Of a stretch of DNA of 64,000 bases, positions 53,841 through 64,000 are shown piece by piece. Location of the stretch: contig JACONQ010000015.1 of assembly GCA_014281115.1 (NCBI GenBank), forward strand, positions 434,001-498,000, in the 5' to 3' direction. Below the pieces are notes generated by a model. That model was not told the DNA's origin and made no database searches. It was given only the letters and a program-made list of their open reading frames with translations. The position numbers were made by a program, and so were the translations under genes. Numbering within the stretch: position 1 is the first letter of the stretch; the number at the start of each line of letters is the position of its first letter. This DNA comes from Laburnicola sp. R22_1. Taxonomy: Eukaryota > Ascomycota > Dothideomycetes > Pleosporales > Didymosphaeriaceae.

Positions 53841-56800
53841 GGGCGTGTTCGGTTCCGTCATCAGTTTGAGCGTCAGTTTTGTTGGGTAATCGCCAAGTAA
53901 GCCGCCAAGCGTACAGGGGGGTATTTTAACAGCACCTTAGCTAATTAGGGTTATCTAAAAGTAGCTGTTTAGCTAGTAAAAACCTAGTTTTAAATACTAG
54001 TTTATTCTTTTATTTACTTTATATCTCCTAAGTTTAACTTTATTTTTTATTAAAATTATATTGCAAATGCCTACTCCCTATTACTAACTTATTAAGCGCC
54101 TTACCTAAAAGAGCCTTTTATCCCTAACATTACTATATAGCTTTTAGGAAAGTTTAATAGCTAGTTTAATAATATTTTAGCTAAAAACACTATTACTAAG
54201 TCCTACACCTAATTCTATTAAGTTAAGAAAGGTGCTTTAGAGCTCCTTATAGCTAGAAACGCTACTTAATACCCTATAATACTAGGCTAATAAGAGTAAT
54301 AGGGCAGATAATAATTTTAAGCTATAGATATAGGTATATATATTAAAAGAGAGAAATAAAGTCTCTAGTAAGCTATTAACTATATATTAAGTTAAGATAA
54401 AGATTAATACCTATAAAAAAAGTAGAAAGTTTAGGTAAATCTTATATAGTAGTCTAGCTTTTTAGTAAATAATAGTGTTATTATTACTAATAGCCTAGTA
54501 CTTAAGTAGTACTTTAACACTTATAAAGAGGCTTAAAAGTATTATAAAAAGCCTCTTAAAATTACTAATAAACTTTATAACCTTTTTATAGATTTTTTAG
54601 CTACTAGAAAGAACTCTACTACTTTTAATAACTTAATTAATAGGCGTTAATCTAAGCAAGCTAAGTTAATTAAGTAGAATAGCGTTAATAGCTTATTTTT
54701 ATAGAAAAATCTATTAGGTAGTAAGATCTTATTAAGTACGCAGTATAAGTGTGCGGTAACTTAGTTAAGAACTTTAGAAAGGCAACTAAAAAAGACAATA
54801 TTAAAGGACTATATAGATAGAAGAATTAGCTAGTTATTAGACTAAATTAGAGGCTTTATTACCTTTCTTAATAGGGACTATTAGTAGAAGGCTATTTTAT
54901 TATTTATAAACAACTATTTAGCGCTTAAAAATCTACTAAAGTTTACTATACTTAAAAATTTTAAAAATCATTTTACTATTAAATTATTTATAAATATAAA
55001 GCTATATAGCACACAAAAGGTATAGGTAAGGTTAAAAATTAATTTACTTATTAGTTAGCCTTTATATATCTATCTAATAGGCTATATAGAGTTATACAAG
55101 TAGGATAGAAAGGCTAAGTAAAAACTTAGAGCTAATGTAGAAATCTTAATTCTATACTAAGGCTAATAATAGTAGCCTATACGCAATTTTTTAGTTTATA
55201 GAGTTGTTATTCTTTTACCTATTTATAGTACTTTTTATAGTATTTTTATTCTACTAAAACTAAGATTTGCCTATACAAATTATAGTTCTTATAAATTTTA
55301 CTATAATATACTATAATTTATAGTAAATTTTATAATATAGACATAATAACCTATACTAGTGTACTTTTTTAACTTCTTAATACTAAAGCTCTTCTATTAT
55401 CTAGTACCTACTCTAATATCTTAATACTTAACCTATAACTCTTTACGCAGCTATATATTGCTACTCTATACTTTTAGCTATCTTATTCTACCTCTCTAAT
55501 ATATTAGTAATCTCTAGCGTAGCTAAATTATTATTATTTTTATTTTTATAGTAACTGCGCTCTATTTGCTTACGCGTAGTAAGCTTATTAAAATTCTTAA
55601 TATTATTAGCTATACTCTACACTATAGTTATAAGGTTATAGTTTTTTTTGCGACTAAGGGATTTCTAATAAAAATATTACAATAATAATAGTTATTTCTC
55701 CTACGTTGTAGACACATAAAAGCGTTTTAAGGTATTAATAAAAAGAATTATAAGGTTATATAAGATAGTAAGAGTATATATAAGCTTAACCTAAGTCTTT
55801 ATTATAAACTTATATAGCCTATTAAGTATACACTAATGCCTTTTAAAGGTACTAAAAGTACGCTCTACTATATTCTATAGGCTTAAGTTATAATAGCTAA
55901 ATAACTCTTATAAATTTTAGGACTTATAGGCAACTTTATAGATTTTCTTTAAGTAGTACTATATACTATAATATAGCATTAATAAAAGGTTGCTATTAAT
56001 ATACCTAATATTTACTAAAAAGTACTTGCCTAAAGGAGCTTTAAAGTCTCTATTAAGAGCACTTTTTACCAACCTACTATTATATATATTATCCTTCTAG
56101 TTAGGAAAATATATATAAAGTTTATTTTAAAGTTAATATATGCGAGTATATTTTATAATAAGTCTCTATAGTAATTTTAGTACGATACACACTTAGTAAT
56201 AAATATATAAATTAGTATTTAGGTGCTATTAATTACTTCTATATAGTCTTTAAAATATAGCTAGCGTTTTAGGTTATTATAGATCTTTTTAGGTACCTTT
56301 ATTAATAGGACTTTTATAATATTATAATATAGGTATAAAAGAGTATTAAGTACTTTATAGAAATTGTTATAATTATTAGCTAAAGCTTATTTTTATTATA
56401 GGTAACTTACTAACTTATAGTATCTATTAAATGCCTTACTTTATATTTAGTGTTTTTTAGGACGCCCTATTACTATAAATATAGAGAAAAGTAAGAATTT
56501 TCTCCTTTGCTAGCATCCTACTATTACCTACTAATAACTTAGTTTTTTAGTCTTAACTAAGACCCATAGGCACTTTATAGTCAAGTCACATAATTAAAAG
56601 AAAATTGTTTAATTTTAAAATTAACTTAGTTAGAATACTCCCTCCCATATAGCTATTATACTAGCTATTAGATATTAGCTAGCTATTGCGCACTTTTATT
56701 TCTACACTTCTCTATATCTCTAAAGAACTTATTATTATTTATAGTAGTAAGTAGCCTAGTTAACTTCCTTATTTGCTGTCTAGCATAGTTTTTATTTGCC

Positions 56801-56900
56801 TATATCTATTCTTACTTCTCTTTTATACTAGTTAATAATAATTATAAAAGTAATAATTATATAAGTAATATACTAAAGTATTATATAATATAGCAAGTTT
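53841..56900. mobile_element. Second Harbinger-like element copy, RIP-mutated, right end unresolved
   Basis: Left end GGGCGTGTTCGGTTCCGTCA after TTA, matching the class signature. Its subterminal sequence (GTCAGTTTTGTTGGGTAATCGCCAAGTAAGC, split here only for description) parallels that of the first copy (CTGTTTTGTACATATAATCGC then TAAGTAAGCGGCTAAGG). Homology to copy 1 can be followed through 54470-54660, 55180-55400 and 55750-56520. The sequence is strongly TA-shifted with no open frames. The right terminus was not found; homology fades around 56.9 kb, where a different repeat begins. Confidence 0.65.
55641..55747 (+). repeat. Small repeat M2 (~107 bp) inserted in the second Harbinger-like copy
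   Basis: GTTTTTTTTGCGACTAAGGG then ATTTCTAATAAAAATATTAC onward. Flanked by an apparent 13-bp duplication TTATAAGGTTATA (55628-55640 and 55748-55760). The first Harbinger-like copy has only one such site near 48530, without the insert. A second, interrupted M2 copy lies across 57775-58085. Confidence 0.65.
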
Positions 56901-56904
56901 GACT

Positions 56905-57789
56905 ATTGTTAACGATGCTGCCGTAAAGAAAGTCGACAATAAGATTATTATTATTTTGTGTATATTTTATTACTACTACTGTGTGCTAGGTACTAGGTTT
57001 TAGTACCTTCTATTTTACTTCTCTCTATGTATAGTGCGGACTCGACCTTAGTTAGAATCTCCACATAATAAAGATGTTTAATAATATAGTAAGTAAGTAG
57101 ATATAGCTTTACTAACTATTTATAGTCTTCTTTTCCTTTCTATTTTTTAGACCTAGCTTCTACGCTATATTTCTAACTTTATCTATCCTCTTAGTAGATA
57201 GTATATTAATAGTTTTAATATTAACAATCTTTATAGTATAGGTTAAGTTAAATTTAGTCTAGAAGTATAGTTATAATATAGTAGTATTATTTAGTTACTT
57301 AGTTGCTTAGTTATTATAGAGTAAATAGTAGAATTAGAGCTCTCTCTTATATAAGAGGAAGTGTTAGATAATAGTTAGCAGCGGCAAAGAGTCTCTCCTT
57401 AACTATAGTTTACGCTGATATAACTAAGTTACTTAGAAAGCTAATAGAATTATAGGGTACTAGATATATAAGCTCTTATAAACTATTTACTTTTATATAT
57501 ATTTATATAGTTTTTCCTAGGATTAATTTGTAATATTATGTAATTTTGGACCGGCTGTTAAACTAACCACCATGTTACGTAATTAATAATTTCTTTAATA
57601 ATATTTTTTACTGCAATAATAATAATTATAATTATAATAGTAACTAACCTAACTATAGTAGACTATCTATTAACTACTATTAATAATACTATTATATAAA
57701 ATACTAATAATAAAATTATTATTATTTTATATATATTTTGTTACTACTACTATATACTAGGTACTAAGTTATATTTTTTTTATAACTAA
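56905..57789. repeat. RIP-like block with a ~100-bp direct duplication
   Basis: The segment at 56941-57005 (ATTATTATTTTGTGTATATT, TACTACTACTGTGTGCTAGG) recurs at 57717-57785 with C-to-T-type changes (TGTGTGCTAGG to TATATACTAGG). The first copy keeps more C/G than the second. Possibly the ends of another decayed element; no reading frame. Confidence 0.45.
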
Positions 57790-58085
57790 TGTTAGGGATT
57801 CCTAAGGTGCGGCGCGCCCGGCGGAAGGTTCCGCCGAGCCCCGGAACCTTACCCGATTAGGCATTAGCGCCTCGGCTACGTGTGAGTATATAAGGCAGCT
57901 ATTAACAGTCTTTATACGCCACCTCGATATCTTAGTAAAATCAACTTCTTGATTTTAACCTTTGATGCCTTGAGTGATCCCTTACAACTAAGAGGTTTCT
58001 AATAAAAATATTATAATAATTATCGTTATCTCTTTTACTATTATTAATATAGAAAAGCATTTTAAGATGTTTAATAAAAAGAAGT
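57775..58085 (+). repeat. Small repeat M2, second copy, interrupted by the solo LTR
   Basis: TTTTTTTATAACTAA before the LTR and GAGGTTTCTAATAAAAATAT after it align with TTTTTTTTGCGACTAAGGGA and following bases at 55641. The LTR insertion therefore post-dates this copy. Confidence 0.7.
57790..57986 (+). mobile_element. Solo LTR (197 bp) with perfect 5-bp target duplication ACTAA
   Basis: Starts TGTTAGGGAT and ends ATCCCTTACA (near-perfect inverse), flanked by ACTAA at 57785-57789 and 57987-57991. A TATA box TATATAAGG (57887-57895) sets the + orientation, and a GC hairpin GGCGGAAGGTTCCGCC lies at 57820-57835. GC content is far above the surrounding TA-rich DNA. No matching partner LTR or internal domain abuts it: the flanks join into one copy of small repeat M2 when the LTR and one ACTAA are removed. 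Confidence 0.9.
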
Positions 58086-58643
58086 TAGCGCGTTAGCCTA
58101 AGCTTACTAAGCAAGCTTAGCGCGTCTACTTTATCTAAAAAAAATCTATATACAAAATATAGTAAGGCTATATTACTATACCTATTTAGAGTAGTAGGAG
58201 GGAAAAGGGAATAAGAAGGTACTTATTATAACTATTATCTCCCTTCTCTACTATTATTTCTAAAGATATTTGTGAGGGCACTATAGAGATTATTATATTA
58301 TATATAAGATAACTAGTAGTTAGGATTTAAATATAAGATAGTAGCGATATTTATATAAAGTAGGTACGTAGGCAGGCTATATATATAGTCTTGCTTAGGA
58401 TCTTGCTTAAAACTACGCTAGTCCTAAAAGAAAAATAGCTAAGAATAATGTAAGTGAGGGGGTCGCACCTTAGATTAATAACACTACCCCCCTCTCTATA
58501 GTATAGTAACTCTAGTGCTGCTAAGATTCTTTTAACTATATACTAATAGCCATATAACTATTACGCTCTATTACGATTTATTGCACTCTATTGTAATCTA
58601 TTATACACTATTTCTAATTATTATAATCCTTATAGTAATTTAC

Positions 58644-58790
58644 ACTAAATTATTATAAATTTCTACTAAATTACTATAAATTTCTACTAAATTACTATAA
58701 ATTTCTACTAAATTACTATAAATTTCTACTAAATTACTATAGATTTCTACTAAATTACTATAAATTTCTACTAAATTACTATAAATTTAA
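58644..58790 (+). repeat. 21-bp tandem repeat, 7 units
   Basis: Seven head-to-tail 21-base units with core ACTAAATTACTATAAATTT. Units are nearly identical (single changes in units 1, 5 and 7), unlike the decayed DNA around them. Confidence 0.9.
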
Positions 58791-58799
58791 TCTAATTTG

Positions 58800-61700
58800 T
58801 TAATGTTTATTAGAGTCGCGTTAGTAGCGTTATTATAAGTATTATTATTATTAGTACTATTATTATATAGGTTAGTACACTTAACCTGGCTAAGAGAATT
58901 ATTACTAGGAGGATTTCTAGGAAGACTACTATCTATTACTAACTTAAGACCTATATTTGTCTATTTCTAGGTATTTAGATAGGTGTTTATAACTAGGATA
59001 GTAGTAAAACACTCGATAATATTTTGGCGTCCGATAATATTATTAAAGTTATATAGCATAGCGGGTTTTTTTAGGTTCTTAGTATAAAAACTAGCAATAG
59101 GCTAAGGGCAATTAAGTAGGTTATAGTAAAGCTCCTAAGTAGAATTATTAAATTTATCCTATATAACTTTATACTCTATAACGCTATAGTTAGGCGTATA
59201 TAGGTCTTCCTTTAACTTATTTAAGTAATAGATAAGTATAGTCCTTACCTTATATTCCTTTTCTATACGATTAATTAATAGTATATTATTCTTATTATGT
59301 GTTTGCCTAGTAAGTAGTTGTTTATTATATAGGTGCAATAGCTACAAATAGAAAATGTTGTATAGTTAGCCTATCTTCTTAGGTAAGTTAAGCTTATATG
59401 CTATATTATTAATAACACAAATAATATAAAAAGCTTCTCTATTCTTATAGTTACGTAAAGAGCTAGGTTTCTTAGTCTTTAAGTTGCGCGCGTCTAATAT
59501 TACCTTATTACTAACCTTAAAGTAAGGCGTAGGCGCGCGTTTTGCGTTAGCGTACTTAGTCTATTTAGCTTATGCCTACTACAAGTTATTATATAAGAAA
59601 TTACGTAGTTAGATAAGAGAGTTAACAAAGTTATCTACGCGTTAGTGGTCTATATAGGTGGGTGCTATAAGTAGGCGCTTACTAGTAGTAATGTCTCTAC
59701 TTACTAACTTAATATTATAAAACTATATAGACTTAGTACTATTATGTGGTAAGTAACCCTTAGTGGCGACAAAAGGTGCGACTCCTATTAACTCGCTAAC
59801 TAATAAGTTGGCAATAAATTCCGCCATAGGTAGGTATAGAGTCTAGTTATCTTACTAGTAGTTAATATACGCGCGTAGGTACTCCTTAAGCGTAATATTA
59901 GTAACTTTAGTTTAACTATTAGTCTTAAGGTGCCAACTAGTAGATAGGTAGGGCTTTGTACCCAGACACTTATAAAGATATTTCTAAAAGTGTAATATAA
60001 ACTATTAACTATAGTTACTAATAATATTCTTTAGTAAACCCTTCTTGCGCTAGATATAGGTAATAAAAGCTTTTGTGACTATCTTGGCCATAATCTTAAT
60101 TATAGGGATAAACTTTTTTTCTTGCTAAGCTAGTCTATAACAACTATAATGGCTATATATATCTTACTATTATTGTATTAAGATAGTAAGCTAATAATAA
60201 AGTTTATTAATATTAATTTCTAGTAATAGTCTAGGATTAGCAGTGGGTGTAATAAGCTATATTTAGTATTATAGTACAGCTTATTACGAGAATAGAATAT
60301 GTAGGCATAGATATAGTAGACAATAGTGTGCGTTATATATGGCTAGTAATACTAGTAACTAATATATTTATAAGTACTCTTATAACTAATATATTTAGTA
60401 CTAACACTATTATAAGCTTGCTTAAGAATATGCGTATAGATTTTCTTATTGTTAGAAACATATAGTTAGTCCTTAATATATAGCAACTTTTTACTTAGCT
60501 AATAGCTAGCAATCTTAATCCTAAGTCTCTGCTTAAGAAACTTCTCTGGCAAATGTTAGGTCTTAGTTCTAATAGTAATAATAATATTCTAGACTAACTT
60601 ATTAGTAGCGTATGCTGTCGTAATATTCTTAAGTAGTTACGCTATCTCCTTAGTTTCTATTAGGATTATAATAATAGAATTGTTATTATTATTATTAGCG
60701 GCCAGTTTAGCTATATAGTATAATATAGCTATAAGCTATAGGCCAAAGTAATAACTCTTATTTAATAATACGTAAGTAGTAGTAATTATATAATATAATT
60801 CTTTGCCTTTAAAGATTTCTAGGTGTAAGACTATTTATATCTAGTGTTATTAGTAGATATTATTATTACCTTTAGGTAAGTTACCTAAATAGCGCGTTAA
60901 GGCGTTAGGTTTTGTGTCTTGCTTATCTAAACAATATCTAATGCGAAAGTTAAATTTAGCTAGAAACTCTACTTATTATACTTATTATTAGTTAGGCCAC
61001 TTGCTAGTTATAAAGTACTATAAGACTAGGTAATTAGTAATAATGTTAATAGGATCCTAGATACCTAAGAGTTTAGATTTTTACTTTTTAAACGCGTGTA
61101 CTATAGCCAAAAGCTCCTTATTATAGATTTTATAGTTGCACTTAGCGGGGTTTATTTTATATAATAGGTACGTAATAGGCCGCAATACGTCTTAATTATC
61201 TTTTTATAATAAGATAGTAGTAGTAACAAAGTTAGACGCATTAGTCTCTAACTAGGTTTCCTAATCTAAGTTAAAATAAATAAGTATTGGTACTATTGTA
61301 AAGACTTGCTTAAGCGCGTTAAACGCAATTACGGCGGGAGATTTTAGCTTAATAGGCCAGTCTTTTAGTGCGTTGCCCTTTATAAGATTAGTTAATAGGC
61401 GAGCGAACTAGCTAAATCCTTTAATAAACTATTAATAAAAGTTTGCAAAGTCTAGAAAGGCCTATATATTTTTAAGTAACTATAGTAGTTACTAGTTATA
61501 AACTGTCTATACCTTTTTAGAATCCATCTTAATGCCTTTAGTTGTTAGGATAATCCTAAGGTACTTAACCTTCTTAACCTTAAACTAACACTTATTAATA
61601 TTTAAATATAGACCTACTTATCCTAACTTATTAATAATAGTCTATATATATCTAATATGATTCTTCTTAGTCTTACTCTACATAAGTATATTATCTAGAT

Positions 61701-64000
61701 ATACTATATAGAAGTTATTAAGGTATTATTATAGTATTTTGTTAATATAAGTCTAAAAAGTACTAGGGCGCTAGTGAGGCCAAATAGTATAATAGTGTAT
61801 TTATATAGGCCATAGTGGGTTAGAAATACTATTTTTTCTTTATTACTCTTCTTAATGCGTATATTATTAAAACCTATAATAACATCCATAATAGACATAA
61901 ACTTAGTTTTATTTATTTACGCTAGTGTGTCTTTTAATAATAGCGGCGTATTGCAATTGTGCTTTATAATAGTGTTAATAGTGTGGTAATTAACGCAGAC
62001 GCGTAACCCACTCTCTAGTTTTTTAATAATAAGGATAGGTAATATATACTATGATATACTTAGTTATAAGAACCTCTTTACAGTTATTTTATTAATATAT
62101 TCTTTAACTGCCATTATCTCCAAATATGTGAGGCTATAGATGTGCGGTTGTAGCGCTTTATTATTAACTAGGTCAATAGTATAGTCGACGCCAGGACGGT
62201 AAGAAGCTAACTTATTAGCTTCCTTTAGGTTAAAATACTAAAACTTATTATATAACCAACCTAGCAGCAGCCGCTTAAGTTTATCTATTATTTATAGCTT
62301 ATTAACTAACTTCTTTATAAACTTATTATAGTTAGTCTAACTATAAGCAGCAAGACCTATAGTTACGCAGAAGATTTATGTATTATAGTTGCCATTAGTA
62401 AAATTAGGCAGGCGACTAAGCTAGTTCCAATAATAAGGTTCTAACTAGATAACTAAGTCTAGATAGTGTACTACTATAAGATAAACTGCCTTGTCTATAA
62501 TAATACTAATATTATCCCGCAGCGTAGGTTGTAAGAAGCTAGTTAGCGGTTTACTATAGTACACTATCTTAGGTAAGGCATTCTTAAGATAGTTAACTAG
62601 ATAGTAGTAAGCGTTAAACGTTATAGACTAGTTATATAACCCTAGTTATAAGTTATAGGCAAATATGTAATCCATTCTAAGTATAATATTAAAAGTCCTA
62701 ATATTAGTAATAAAATACATAACTATGCTAGTATAAGTCCCATACTATATAGTAAGGTCTATAGCTTAACTAATCTTGTTAACTATCTTACTATTAGCGA
62801 GACACAATGTAATTAGGTTATTAATATTATATAATCTTAATTAGTGCTATTTAATATATATAGGGCTAACAAAACTTGCGCTGGCCCCTATATTAGTAAG
62901 TTAATATACCTTAGCCTATTTATAAGGTATAGTAAGCTTAACAAGACATATAAACTATAACTACTTAATTTTATCTAGTTAAGGTTCTATATTAATAGTA
63001 ATAGTAGAGATCTATTATATATACTATTTATTTAGACCAACCTTAGGATCTAGTTTAAACTTATTTATTTTTTATTATACTATTATAAGATTCCTCTATA
63101 TATGCTGTTAATGTCGCTCTCTTATATAGTTTTGTTTAGGAGCTACTAAAAATATAACTTATTATTATTCTTATAGTCCTAACTACGACGTATATTATTT
63201 TTATTAAGGATCTTATATTTAGGTAACTTATTACGCAAGCCATTATGTCTATAAATACTATATAGTTAGTTAGAATTTGTCTAAATAGCGTAGACGTGTT
63301 GCGTGTCTTTATAGTTAATAGGGCCAGAGAGGATAATATAGAGGTACTTAATATTCTTTACTAAAGTAATTGTATTATTGCAATAGCTAGTAGTAGGATC
63401 TATTATATAATATTCCGCAACTTTATATTTAAAATATGCGTTAGTCTTAGCTAGTAAATCTAATTCTTATAACGTGCGTTTATAATTATTACGTCTACTA
63501 GTCCTACTTATATATAGGGCAGACGTGGTACGCGTTATAGTATTAGACCTAGTAGTAATAATGTTTATTAAGCGAGGATTTAAACAATTAGGCACTATAG
63601 TAAATATACTAAAGTAACCCATAGCAGACTTATAGTTAAGGCGCTCTATATATAAGACTTAATTTATATAAGACGCGAAAGATTCCCTAGGCACAGATAA
63701 TACGTTAGTAGTATAAATAATATAATTATGTATAAGTTAATAGGCTTCGCTTATTAGTAGGTAGTTAGACATATTAAAAAAGTTAATAATAGCTATAAAT
63801 TGCGCGTGCTAGTTAGTAAGTGTCTTCCTAGGGCCATAAACTAGGGAATCTTTCTATAATCTTCTTCAAGGCGTCTAATAGCTTATTTTTAGACAAATAG
63901 ATCTTATTAAAGTAGTTAAGCATATTAGCGATAGTTGTAGTAGTCTTAAAATATAGGTATAAGAGAGTTTATACCTATTTCTTAAGTTAACTATACAAGT
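58800..64000 (-). mobile_element. Decayed Ty3/gypsy-type LTR retrotransposon, - strand, runs off the window
   Basis: Read on the - strand, fragments between stops match a retroviral-type polymerase. The reverse transcriptase palm is at 61898-61704 (MDVIIGFNNIRIKK, THYGLYKYTIILFGLTSA), followed in the next frame near 61697 by VYLDNILM, where family members have YLDD; Asp to Asn is a G-to-A change. Then KVKYLRIILTTKGIKMDSKK and an RNase H-like ETNASNFVTTTILLQ near 61240. Integrase and 3' sequences should lie towards 59-60.5 kb, and protease/gag towards 62.5-64 kb, but I could not place their motifs firmly. Stops occur every few codons and TA is abundant, consistent with RIP. Inactive. Confidence 0.75.

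Noticed and set aside
58644..58790. CRISPR-like array
   Set aside because: Direct repeats abut without spacers and the genome is eukaryotic; it is a simple tandem repeat.
61704..61898. 64-codon frame as an independent gene
   Set aside because: It is a fragment of a decayed reverse transcriptase; neighbouring frames continue the same protein with stops.

Overview
This is a 64 kb stretch of a filamentous ascomycete nuclear genome. The evidence is short GT-AG introns (mostly 49-150 nt) with CTAAC/CTGAC-like branch points, standard fungal housekeeping genes, and TA-rich repeats that look RIP-mutated. A member of the Dothideomycetes (Pleosporales-like, with AT-rich blocks between gene-dense blocks) fits best, but the species is inference.

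Layout. Positions 1-13.3 kb are a compact housekeeping block on the + strand: the 3' two-thirds of the plasma-membrane H+-ATPase, an aldo/keto reductase, the SF3b subunit 2 (CUS1/SAP145), an RS-rich protein, and the second-largest RNA polymerase III subunit. Positions 13.6-17 kb form a degraded zone: a short-chain dehydrogenase with a central deletion, small repeats, a 17-bp minisatellite and a truncated kinase pseudogene. A structurally complete Fot1/pogo-type transposon (16999-19130, TA target duplication, intact DDD transposase) sits just upstream of TRM9. TRM9 and RCE1 lie tail to tail, followed by a serine-rich single-membrane-span protein, TIF6 (eIF6), the ESS2 splicing factor, a long unrecognised proline/glutamine-rich protein (- strand), a four-span membrane protein (- strand), RAD23, ADE17 (- strand) and a Nudix hydrolase.

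From 45.9 kb on, repeats dominate. A 3,266-bp Harbinger-like element (46587-49852), heavily TA-shifted, is inserted in a ~110-bp small repeat, and a second copy of that repeat is inserted inside the element. A Na+/H+ antiporter gene (50159-52463, - strand) follows; it is complete except for one in-frame TGA and carries a 90-bp MITE in an enlarged intron. From 53.84 kb to the end the DNA is RIP-like: a second Harbinger-like copy, a clean 197-bp solo LTR with a perfect 5-bp target duplication, a 21-bp tandem array, and a decayed Ty3/gypsy element on the - strand running off the window.

Four copies of a tiny TA-flanked MITE (71-90 bp) are scattered through the gene-rich part. No operon-like system or gene cluster is apparent: the genes are independent housekeeping functions (splicing, Pol III transcription, tRNA modification, CAAX processing, ribosome biogenesis, proteasome delivery, purine synthesis). 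The novelty is in the mobile-element history and the gene decay it accompanies. No RNA genes or CRISPR arrays were found.
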